From: an uncultured Granulosicoccaceae bacterium
Lineage (GTDB): Bacteria > Pseudomonadota > Gammaproteobacteria > CALCKW01
Reading direction: 5' to 3'
Assembly: GCA_937941555.1 (NCBI GenBank)
Contig: CALDHJ010000150.1
Location: forward strand, 1-9,591
DNA: 9,591 nucleotides
Of this stretch, positions 1 to 5,896 are shown piece after piece. Position 1 is the stretch's first letter, and each line of letters starts with the position of its first letter. A program made the position numbers and the translations under genes. The notes beneath the pieces are model-generated. The model ran no database searches. It was not told the DNA's origin and saw only the letters and a list, made by a program, of their open reading frames with translations.

Positions 1-1922
1 AACAGGATCGCGCCGAAGGCGCCCATCGCTGCGGCTTCGGCCGGTGTTGCAATTCCGAGGAGAATCGAACCCAATGCGAACGAGATCAGAATCGTCGGCG
101 GCATCAGACCGGCAAAGAACTCGTTCCAGAGTTCGGAGAAATGGAAGTCTTTCGCTGCGTTCTCGCTGTAGATTGGCCGTCCGAGGTAGGCCAGCAAACC
201 GGTGAATGCCGCGAACACGGTCGACCAGATCGGCAGGCCGCCACCGGTCGTCCAGTTCGAGACGATCATGTAGACATGGAACAGCACGGCGATCGGCACC
301 ACGATCTTGAGGATGCCCAGATTGCGGTACGCGGCGTAAGCGACGGCGCAGGCCACGGCCAGCACGACCAGGCCACCAAAGGGCATCAAGCCGCTGAAGG
401 TGCCGCTCATCGACAGCCCGAACACACGGCAAAGTGTCAATACGCCAAGGCAGATGAGGGCCACTTCAGCGCCGTAGAACGCGGACGTTTTCGGCTGATC
501 TTCCTCGGAGAGGATGGGGCCGAGTTCCGGGTTAAGCCAGCAGCGACCCAGGGTGTAGATGAGGTAGAGGGTGGCGAGCAGGGCGCCTGGCACAAAGGCG
601 CCACGAAACAGGTCAAGTGTCGAGACCTCGAGCACCGGCCCCATGACGATCAGCATGATAGAGGGTGGGATCAGGATGCCCAGTGTGCCGCCCGCGGTGA
701 TGGTGCCCGCGGCGAGCTTCACGTTGTAGCCCGAGCGGCTCATGGTCGCGCCGGCCATGATGCCGAGCAAGGTCACGGAGGCGCCGACGATGCCGGTTGC
801 GGCTGCGAAGATGGTCGACACGATCAACACCGCTATGAACAGCGCGCCGCGCACGCGCGACATGATCATCTGGATCGAGGCGAACAATCGGTCCATCAGG
901 CCCGCCGCTTCCATGACTATGCCCATCAGCACGAACAGCGGCACCGCCATGAGCTGATCGTTGAGCATCGTGGAGTTGGTGTTCAGCGTCAGCAACAACG
1001 TGGTCAGCTTGAAGTTGGCACCCCAGATACCGAACACGAAGGCGAGAAAGATCAGCGTGAAGGCAATCGGGAAACCGATGAAGATCACGAACAGCATGGC
1101 ACCGAGCATGATCAGCCCGATGGTGGCCTTGTCGAGATTCGGTCGCGCCGACATGAGCTTGGAGAACCATTCACCTCCGGGCACGATGCCCGGTTGGAAG
1201 ACGGCCATGACCAGCCAGATCAGAATGATCAGGTAGACGGGCAGCGCTTTGACAAAGAGGCGCTCCCGCTCTTTACCCATCTTGTGAAAGGCGCGGAAAA
1301 TCTCGGGGATGCCTTGAAGCATCAAGAGGAAGGCGCCGACTGGCATGGCCAGGCGTGCGGGCCACAGCAGTGGCCCCCAGGCGCTGTCGACCTGCATGGT
1401 CTCACCGCGTGAGAAGGCAACCCACCAGAATTCGGATGCGATGATCGTGAAGAAGATCATCGACGGCATGAAGAACACGAGATACAACGTGGCGTCGACG
1501 GTGGCTTGTGTCTTTGCCGACCAATTGCGATAGAGGAAATCGGCACGGATGTGGACACCGCGCATCAGGCCGTAGCCGGCAGCGGCCATGAAGAGAACAC
1601 CGGCGATCATGCGGCTGGTGTCGTAGACCCAGAGGGTGGGACCAAGGCCGAGGTTTCGAGCAAGGTCTTCGAAGCCTGCGTTCTGCAGGATCGAGAAGGA
1701 ATTTCGGGACAGTACCTCGAACACCACCACCACGATGAGTGGGACCATGAGCAGGGCGATCAGCTGGCCTGCGCGGTAGTTGAGGACGTCGATTGCGGCC
1801 GTTATCGGGCGCTGCCAGGGCGTCATGTCCTCTGGCGTTTCACCGGGGGCTTCGGCGCGGCGCTCGGCGATCAGCTCGTCCGCGATTTCGAGATCTTCTG
1901 GATTGACTTCTTCTTCAGCCAC
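1..1922 (-). CDS. Fused TRAP transporter permease, DctQ-DctM type (3' end cut by the window edge)
   Basis: Inner-membrane permease of a TRAP secondary transporter, which uses an ion gradient (usually sodium) to move the solute delivered by the binding protein encoded just upstream. My translation gives 640 uninterrupted codons with no stop between the two halves. Residues 1-45 are polar and acidic. The DctQ part (about 50-210) has four hydrophobic segments near 52-72, 104-120, 145-167 and 186-206. An extra helix (about 227-242) follows, then the DctM part from about 263 with GFPIAF, PLFVLMG..ME, GTLGILIPPSIM (about 412-423) and GIATPAEAAAMGA (about 623-635), all typical of large TRAP permeases. 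Between about 461 and 597 there are roughly four additional hydrophobic segments where DctM usually has a short stretch. The start is GTG at 1922: an in-frame TAG lies five codons upstream and AGGAGA is 8 bases away. Substrate cannot be read from the permease. Confidence 0.93.
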   Translation of the reverse strand, partial: MAEEEVNPEDLEIADELIAERRAEAPGETPEDMTPWQRPITAAIDVLNYRAGQLIALLMVPLIVVVVFEVLSRNSFSILQNAGFEDLARNLGLGPTLWVYDTSRMIAGVLFMAAAGYGLMRGVHIRADFLYRNWSAKTQATVDATLYLVFFMPSMIFFTIIASEFWWVAFSRGETMQVDSAWGPLLWPARLAMPVGAFLLMLQGIPEIFRAFHKMGKERERLFVKALPVYLIILIWLVMAVFQPGIVPGGEWFSKLMSARPNLDKATIGLIMLGAMLFVIFIGFPIAFTLIFLAFVFGIWGANFKLTTLLLTLNTNSTMLNDQLMAVPLFVLMGIVMEAAGLMDRLFASIQMIMSRVRGALFIAVLIVSTIFAAATGIVGASVTLLGIMAGATMSRSGYNVKLAAGTITAGGTLGILIPPSIMLIVMGPVLEVSTLDLFRGAFVPGALLATLYLIYTLGRCWLNPELGPILSEEDQPKTSAFYGAEVALICLGVLTLCRVFGLSMSGTFSGLMPFGGLVVLAVACAVAYAAYRNLGILKIVVPIAVLFHVYMIVSNWTTGGGLPIWSTVFAAFTGLLAYLGRPIYSENAAKDFHFSELWNEFFAGLMPPTILISFALGSILLGIATPAEAAAMGAFGAIL

Positions 1923-1930
1923 GCCCGCTT

Positions 1931-1936
1931 TCTCCT
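1931..1936 (-). promoter_or_regulatory. Ribosome binding site deciding the GTG start of the TRAP permease
   Basis: On the minus strand AGGAGA precedes GTG at 1922 with an 8-base spacer. The same stretch contains an in-frame TAG five codons before the GTG, so translation in this frame cannot begin further upstream. The next in-frame ATG is at codon 33 and lacks a comparable site. Confidence 0.8.
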
Positions 1937-1996
1937 AGCTGCCTCGGCCCGTGTGGGGGTTGGATGGTTGATTGGGCAGAAAGCCCTCTCGGGAAG

Positions 1997-2031
1997 ATTC
2001 AGTGCGGGGCCGAAAGGGCCCCACACTGAAT
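1997..2031 (-). other. Intercistronic stem-loop between the TRAP binding-protein and permease genes
   Basis: Arms 1997-2011 and 2017-2031 pair over 15 positions with one mismatch around a 5-base loop (CTTTC on the minus strand). The stem includes a run of six G-C pairs next to the loop. It begins 11 bases past the dctP-like stop codon and about 75 bases before the permease start. No T-run follows it, so it is not a classical intrinsic terminator. Stem-loops in this place commonly protect the binding-protein mRNA from 3' decay or cause partial termination, so that binding protein is made in excess of permease. The structure is seen in the sequence; its role is inferred. Confidence 0.65.
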
Positions 2032-2041
2032 TGACGCACTC

Positions 2042-3133
2042 TTACTTGAGCGTGTCTGCGTGAGCGCGACCCAAGCTCGCGTTCGACGTCTGAGCACCTG
2101 ACCAGAAGGGTACAACGGTGTCAGCGAAGTCTTTCTGTGATTGCCACACTTCAGCGAAGAATTCGTTCTCGTCGGCCGCAGCCTGGAGTGACTTCTTGGC
2201 TGCTGCCATGTACTCGGTGAAGTAGTCGGCAGGCGTGTCTTCCAGAATGACGCCGTGGTTCTCGGTCAGGTCACGCAGTGCCTTGCCGTTTTCGAAGATA
2301 CGGTATGACAGTGACTTGGACAGAGACGCGTTGGCGGCAACTTCCAGTGCTTTCTGCTCGATCGGGCTCAGGGACGCGTAGAAATCGCCATTGACATACA
2401 TGTCGGCGTTCACGGTGACCTGGTGCAGACCCTGCAGATAGTAGTGCTTCAGCACTTTCTGGAAACCGAACACGGAGTCAGGCTTCGGGCAGCACCACTC
2501 GGCCGCGTCGATTGTGCCTTTTTCGAGTGCTGGCAGGATGTCGCCACCGCCCATCGCAACAGCCGGCACACCGATTTCGGCGTAGGCTGCGCCTACCATG
2601 CCCGGCGGTGCGCGGAAGCGCAGCTTGCGGAAGTCATCCATTGACTCGATCGGCTTCGGGAACCAACCCAGTGCCTCGGGGCCGACTGGCTGAAGCATGA
2701 AGCCTTTGACGTTCACGCCCATTTCGTCCCACAGACGGTCGTACAGCTCTTTACCGCCGCCGTACTGGAACCAGCTCAGGAAGGCGATGTTGTCGAGGCC
2801 AACGCCCGCACCGGCAACCGGCGCACCGAAAAGGTTCGCTGCTACGTGCTTGCCACCCCAGTAGTGTGTCCAGGCAAATCCACCCTCAACGAGTCCAGCA
2901 TCGACAGCGTCGATGATGTCCCGCGGTCCGACAACCGCACCGGCGGGCAGGACTTCGATGGTGAGTGAGCCGTCGGTCAATTCCGCGACATCCTGGCCAA
3001 AGGCTTCCAGCATCACGACTTCGTCAGCTGAATTCGGCAGTACTGACTGGATACGCAGGACTTTCTCAGCCATGACGGGCGACGCCATCATGGTCAACGC
3101 TGCTGCACCGGCAGCAATGTGCTTGAGTTTCAT
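2042..3133 (-). CDS. TRAP transporter periplasmic substrate-binding protein (TakP/FcbT1-like DctP family)
   Basis: Secreted binding protein that captures a small organic acid in the periplasm and hands it to the fused permease downstream. The 363-residue product has a Sec signal peptide (residues 1-22: MKLK, hydrophobic core, SPVMA before EKV). The mature part carries family landmarks: AWTHYWGGK (87-95), FMLQPVGPEALGW (145-157), LRFRAPPG (171-178, with the Arg that in this family binds the substrate carboxylate), GGGDILPALEKGTIDAAEW (195-213) and KHYYLQGLHQ (229-238). The Gln148, Arg174 and Glu212-Trp213 positions resemble the metal and oxo-acid site described for TakP; that match is from memory of the family. 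Two cysteines (214-215) directly follow the EW motif. Length is normal. The ATG at 3133 is preferred over an in-frame start at 3175 because it has a strong ribosome site and begins the signal peptide. The exact substrate is unknown. Confidence 0.95.
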   Translation of the reverse strand: MKLKHIAAGAAALTMMASPVMAEKVLRIQSVLPNSADEVVMLEAFGQDVAELTDGSLTIEVLPAGAVVGPRDIIDAVDAGLVEGGFAWTHYWGGKHVAANLFGAPVAGAGVGLDNIAFLSWFQYGGGKELYDRLWDEMGVNVKGFMLQPVGPEALGWFPKPIESMDDFRKLRFRAPPGMVGAAYAEIGVPAVAMGGGDILPALEKGTIDAAEWCCPKPDSVFGFQKVLKHYYLQGLHQVTVNADMYVNGDFYASLSPIEQKALEVAANASLSKSLSYRIFENGKALRDLTENHGVILEDTPADYFTEYMAAAKKSLQAAADENEFFAEVWQSQKDFADTVVPFWSGAQTSNASLGRAHADTLK

Positions 3134-3138
3134 ATCAA

Positions 3139-3146
3139 CTCCTCTT
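3139..3146 (-). promoter_or_regulatory. Ribosome binding site of the TRAP binding-protein gene
   Basis: The minus strand reads AAGAGGAG and then five bases before ATG at 3133. This near-perfect Shine-Dalgarno sequence selects the 363-residue start and rejects the longer in-frame start 42 bases upstream, whose extra residues would sit awkwardly before the signal peptide. Confidence 0.85.
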
Positions 3147-3223
3147 GGATAAAGAGCCTTCGGTATAACGTGCAACGAGGCTGAAGGCAGGACCTCATCG
3201 CTTATTGGCCCGTTGATCCAAGT

Positions 3224-3244
3224 CGGTTACGCAACCGGTAACCG
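3224..3244. repeat. Nested inverted repeat, possible operator upstream of the TRAP operon
   Basis: CGGTTAC at 3224-3230 and GTAACCG at 3238-3244 are exact 7-base inverted arms with a 7-base spacer. Within it, 3224-3237 is itself a near palindrome (12 of 14 positions). It lies about 90-110 bases upstream of the dctP-like start. Spaced dyads of this size are typical of dimeric repressor sites. No regulator gene is in the window, so the identification as an operator is inference. Confidence 0.35.
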
Positions 3245-3423
3245 GCAAGACGGACTTAAATGAGACCAATTGTCCCAATCGTACCTCCAATCGGGGCGAA
3301 GTGACAGAACTATATTTCAAGTTTCGGCTCTGGTTTGCACCGGGCTTCTGTGCTGGCAGCGAGACCTGCTTCGTTTCCCTGATATCCGGTCGTACCCGCA
3401 CTGTCAGCGGTCGATTCCCGGAT

Positions 3424-3523
3424 GCGCTCTCAGCCCGCTTGCGACGGATTTTTGTTCCTGATGTGTAGCTGCTTGCCGCGCGCAGGGCTGAGGCGCGCTC
3501 GCTGGAGGCTGGGTGGTTTTTTT
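3424..3523 (+). other. Stem-forming intergenic stretch ending in a T-run
   Basis: CTCAGCCC (3429-3436) pairs with GGGCTGAG (3485-3492); with a one-base bulge the stem extends by GCGC on both sides. A competing local hairpin is GCGCGC (3478-3483) with GCGCGC (3493-3498). Seven T follow at 3517-3523, about 18 bases after the stems. It could be a processed leader, a small RNA or a weak terminator for transcription entering from the left. The distance between stem and T-run is too long for a standard intrinsic terminator. Confidence 0.25.
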
Positions 3524-3531
3524 CTATGGTG

Positions 3532-3545
3532 AGGTCAGCTGACCT
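3532..3545. promoter_or_regulatory. Perfect 14-bp palindrome upstream of the aldehyde dehydrogenase gene
   Basis: AGGTCAGCTGACCT is identical to its own reverse complement. It lies about 180 bases before the dehydrogenase ATG and just after a run of seven T. An uninterrupted palindrome of this length in a divergent intergenic region suggests a binding site for a dimeric transcription factor. I cannot name the factor, and no copy of the same palindrome was noticed elsewhere in the window. Confidence 0.4.
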
Positions 3546-3724
3546 TGTGCCGGTTTGGTCGATTCCGTTTGCATCGTCCCAGAGCGAAGAGCGGCAGTTG
3601 TGCAAGGCCCAATCGGTCAGATCCAGCCGCGTTGATCCGGGCCGGCAATCCGGGCGTTCGGCCGTCTTGCGACCGCGCTTCAGAGATGCGAAGGTCGGCG
3701 CACCGAAGCGCTGCGACACTGACC

Positions 3725-5212
3725 ATGCCGATCGACCTGACCGACCCCTATCTCCTGTATATCGATGGCACATTTTGCGAAGCCTCAGGCGGCCGGACAG
3801 CCGAGTCGCTGGACCCTGCAACCGGGGAGCCTTGGGCGCGCTTTCCGTTGGCCAACGCAGCGGATGTCGACAGCGCGGTAGACGCGGCTAAGCGCGCACT
3901 CGACGACCCCGCCTGGCGAGGTCTCAACGCCACAGCGCGCGGCAAACTGCTCCACCGTCTCGCCGACCTGATAGAGCGTGACGCGCAGGCGCTCGGTGAG
4001 ATCGAGACGCGAGACAGCGGAAAGCTTGCGGTCGAGACGCGCGGCCAGACGGCTTACGTCGCCGACTACTACCGCTACTTCGCGGGCCTTGCCGACAAGA
4101 TCGAAGGCGCGGTGCTGCCGATTGACAAGCCCGACATGCACGTTTTCACAACACCTGTACCCATCGGCGTGGTGGTCGCGGTGGTGCCGTGGAACGCGCA
4201 AATGTTTCTCACGGCAACAAAACTCGGCCCCGCGCTGGCGGCCGGCTGCACAGTTGTCATCAAGGCGTCGGAGGTTGCGCCTTGTGCGATGCTCGCGTTT
4301 GCGCGCTTGATCGATGAAGCCGGCTTTCCGCCGGGTGTGGTGTCGGTCATCACCGGTGACGCCGAGCAGTGTGCAGTGCCGCTCACGTCTCACCCGGATG
4401 TCGACCGCATCGCCTTCACCGGTGGCCCTGAAACCGCGCGCCACGTGATCCGCAATTCGGCGGAGAATTTTGCCGTGACCACGCTCGAACTCGGCGGCAA
4501 GTCGCCGATTATCGTGTTTGACGATGCGGACCTTGAGAGCGCAGCGAACGGGCTGATTGCGGGTAATTTCGGTGCGTCGGGGCAGTCCTGTGTCGCCGGC
4601 AGTCGCGGGCTCATTCAGCGCAGCGTTCTGCCCGAACTGATCCGGCTGATTTCGGAGAAGTCTGCTGGCATCGTCGTTGGCTCGCCGCTCGACGCTGCGA
4701 CCCACGTCGGGCCGCTGTGTACCGCGGCCCAGGTCGCACGCATTGAGGAGACGCTGGCGTCATCTGTGACACAAGGGGCGCGGATCGTGTTCGGCGGCCA
4801 GCGTCCAGGCGATCTCGCCGGGCACTATTTCGAACCCACGCTTGTCGAGTGCGCCTCGCCCGATACCGACACGCTCAAGGTTGAGATGTTCGGCCCCGTC
4901 ATGTCGCTGCTCGCCTTCGACGACGAAGACGAAGCGATCGCGCTGGCCAACGACAGCGATTTCGGTCTCGGCTCTGGCGTCTTCACGCAGAATCTGGCGC
5001 GCGCACACCGCGTCTCGTCGCGCATCCGCTCGGGCATCTGCTGGGTCAACACCTACCGGGTGATATCGCCGATTGCGCCGTTCGGAGGGTTCAACCAATC
5101 GGGCTACGGGCGCGAGGCCGGGCTGGAGTCAGTGCTTGACTACACGCGCACGCGCACGACCTGGATCAATACCTCCGGCGCGCCCATGTCCAACCCCTTC
5201 GTGATGCGCTAG
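3725..5212 (+). CDS. NAD(P)-dependent aldehyde dehydrogenase
   Basis: Cytoplasmic enzyme oxidising an aldehyde to its carboxylic acid with NAD(P)+. The 495-residue length is standard for the ALDH superfamily and all core elements are present: the PWN segment with Asn157, which holds the thioester oxyanion; VIKASE with Lys180 and Glu183 at the cofactor; FTGG (231-234) at the dinucleotide site; catalytic Glu255 in LELGGKSP; catalytic Cys289 in GASGQSCVAGSR; EMFGPV with Glu388 contacting the nicotinamide ribose; and the C-terminal PFGGFNQSGYGREAG (452-466). The ATG at 3725 (MPIDLTDPYLLYIDG) matches the usual N-terminus. The frame stays open upstream to 3545, but the extra 60 residues look non-coding; no clear ribosome site precedes 3725, so the start is less certain than the gene. 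It is divergent from the TRAP operon and may process its substrate. The aldehyde cannot be deduced; betaine-aldehyde and hydroxybutyrolactone-dehydrogenase-like annotations are possible. Confidence 0.95.
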   Translation: MPIDLTDPYLLYIDGTFCEASGGRTAESLDPATGEPWARFPLANAADVDSAVDAAKRALDDPAWRGLNATARGKLLHRLADLIERDAQALGEIETRDSGKLAVETRGQTAYVADYYRYFAGLADKIEGAVLPIDKPDMHVFTTPVPIGVVVAVVPWNAQMFLTATKLGPALAAGCTVVIKASEVAPCAMLAFARLIDEAGFPPGVVSVITGDAEQCAVPLTSHPDVDRIAFTGGPETARHVIRNSAENFAVTTLELGGKSPIIVFDDADLESAANGLIAGNFGASGQSCVAGSRGLIQRSVLPELIRLISEKSAGIVVGSPLDAATHVGPLCTAAQVARIEETLASSVTQGARIVFGGQRPGDLAGHYFEPTLVECASPDTDTLKVEMFGPVMSLLAFDDEDEAIALANDSDFGLGSGVFTQNLARAHRVSSRIRSGICWVNTYRVISPIAPFGGFNQSGYGREAGLESVLDYTRTRTTWINTSGAPMSNPFVMR

Positions 5213-5239
5213 GCCAGAGCCTTCCGAGTGGGCTCGCCC

Positions 5240-5271
5240 GATCATTTCATTTGCACGGGAACGAAATGATC
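5240..5271. terminator. Inverted repeat after the aldehyde dehydrogenase gene, terminator-like
   Basis: Arms GATCATTTCATT (5240-5251) and AACGAAATGATC (5260-5271) pair over 12 bases with one mismatch around an 8-base loop, starting 28 bases after the dehydrogenase stop. The outer nine pairs are perfect. No T-run follows on either strand, and the stem is AT-rich compared with the surroundings. It may end or stabilise the dehydrogenase transcript, or be a protein-binding dyad for the lipoprotein operon downstream. Confidence 0.45.
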
Positions 5272-5341
5272 AATATGGGCCACGCTGCTCTCTAATGTTT
5301 TCTGCGCGTCAGACCGACAAGACCCTGAAGGACGGGGTAGT

Positions 5342-5354
5342 GGGAAGGCTTCCC
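5342..5354. repeat. Short palindrome upstream of the lipoprotein operon
   Basis: GGGAAG (5342-5347) and CTTCCC (5349-5354) are exact inverted arms around one base. The centre is too tight to fold as an RNA hairpin, so if it matters it acts as DNA. It lies 48 bases before the GTG start of the first lipoprotein, where an operator could be. Chance occurrence is quite possible. Confidence 0.2.
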
Positions 5355-5389
5355 TGTTGACACACAGCGGCGACGGCCTCGCCTTCGAC

Positions 5390-5394
5390 AAGGA
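5390..5394 (+). promoter_or_regulatory. Ribosome binding site selecting the GTG start of the first lipoprotein
   Basis: AAGGA lies seven bases before GTG at 5402. It supports the start that puts two lysines directly before the hydrophobic signal sequence, rather than an in-frame TTG at 5357 that would add 15 polar residues in front. Confidence 0.65.
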
Positions 5395-5401
5395 ACACAC
5401 C

Positions 5402-5896
5402 GTGCTGAAAAAGACGCTTTCTGTTGGGACACTGCTTCTCGGATTGACGGCCTGCGCAACGCAACCGGTAACACCTAGCGCGACCGGCAACACCGAACAC
5501 CCCTACGACGGGTGGTGGACGGCCCGCCTGCTCGAGACGCCCGCGATGCAGTTTGCCGGCGAGTGGGAAATCAGTTGCAGCGGGTTGACGGGCGAGTTTG
5601 CAATCGAGGTTGTGGACTCCCGGGTCTACGTCTCTCTGTTGGGCCGCGAGCTCGAACAACCGCTTGACCGCCGTGGCCGTTTCGACCTGCGCCAGGCAAC
5701 GGACTATGCGTTCAAGGAATCGCAGTCATCGGATGTTGCGTTGCGCGATGGCGGTGTGACGATGGTGTTGAAGGGCGATCTGCGAGCGCACAAGCACAAG
5801 GGGTCGCTTATGCAGTACGTCGCCGAGATCGGCGGTGGCTGCAAGACACCGATCCAGTTCGAGCGAGAGGGCGATCTGCAGGCGAGTGCGGGTTGA
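5402..5896 (+). CDS. Small hypothetical lipoprotein with a likely beta-rich domain
   Basis: I do not recognise a named family. The 164-residue precursor starts with a lipoprotein signal (KK, hydrophobic core, then LTAC with Cys18 as the lipidation site), so it is expected to be membrane-anchored and to face the periplasm. Residue 19 after the cysteine is Ala, not Asp, so outer-membrane sorting is likely by the standard Lol rule. After a short Thr/Pro/Ser-rich linker comes a domain of about 130 residues with the layout YDGWW (35-39), Cys59, alternating hydrophobic strand-like stretches, and Cys147; the two cysteines could form a disulfide. This pattern recalls small secreted beta-sandwich proteins of unknown function. 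Its stop shares one base with the start of the metallopeptidase-like lipoprotein downstream, so the two are almost certainly co-translated and may act together. GTG start chosen by ribosome site and signal peptide. Confidence 0.75.
   Translation: MLKKTLSVGTLLLGLTACATQPVTPSATGNTEHPYDGWWTARLLETPAMQFAGEWEISCSGLTGEFAIEVVDSRVYVSLLGRELEQPLDRRGRFDLRQATDYAFKESQSSDVALRDGGVTMVLKGDLRAHKHKGSLMQYVAEIGGGCKTPIQFEREGDLQASAG

Larger units (their letters stand above)
3134..3724. other. Divergent intergenic region between the TRAP operon and the aldehyde dehydrogenase gene
   Basis: About 590 bases without a gene I can support. Open frames cross it on both strands, but their products are rich in Arg, Ser and Pro, have no recognisable motif, and overlap the dehydrogenase start. 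It should hold promoters for both divergent units. I could not find a convincing sigma70 -35/-10 pair: TTGCAC about 45 bases before dctP is followed after 17 bases only by TTATCC. Notable structures are the nested inverted repeat at 3224-3244, the stem and T-run at 3424-3523, and the palindrome at 3532-3545, each listed separately. Confidence 0.7.

Noticed and set aside
141..1412. Long plus-strand open frame (423 codons) antisense to the TRAP permease
   Set aside because: The product is dominated by His, Gln, Glu, Arg and Gly with no motif, and the opposite strand encodes a clear membrane permease. It is a mirror of high-GC codon usage.
3229..3242. A 14-base sequence (ACGCAACCGGTAAC) shared between the divergent gap and the first lipoprotein gene near 5459
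   Set aside because: One exact 14-base repeat in about 9.6 kb is within reach of chance, and the second copy is inside coding sequence just after the lipobox. I did not treat it as a shared operator.
3545..3724. A 60-residue N-terminal extension of the aldehyde dehydrogenase
   Set aside because: The frame is open, but the residues are Arg/Ser-rich with no relation to ALDH N-termini, and the palindrome at 3532-3545 abuts it. The ATG at 3725 gives the standard length.
3195..3821. Minus-strand open frame of 208 codons in the divergent gap
   Set aside because: It runs into the aldehyde dehydrogenase start, has no recognisable domain or ribosome site, and its composition (Arg, Ser, Pro) looks non-coding.
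5357..5362. TTGACA as a -35 box for the lipoprotein operon
   Set aside because: No acceptable -10 element lies 16-18 bases downstream; the corresponding bases are GC-rich. A hexamer alone is not enough.
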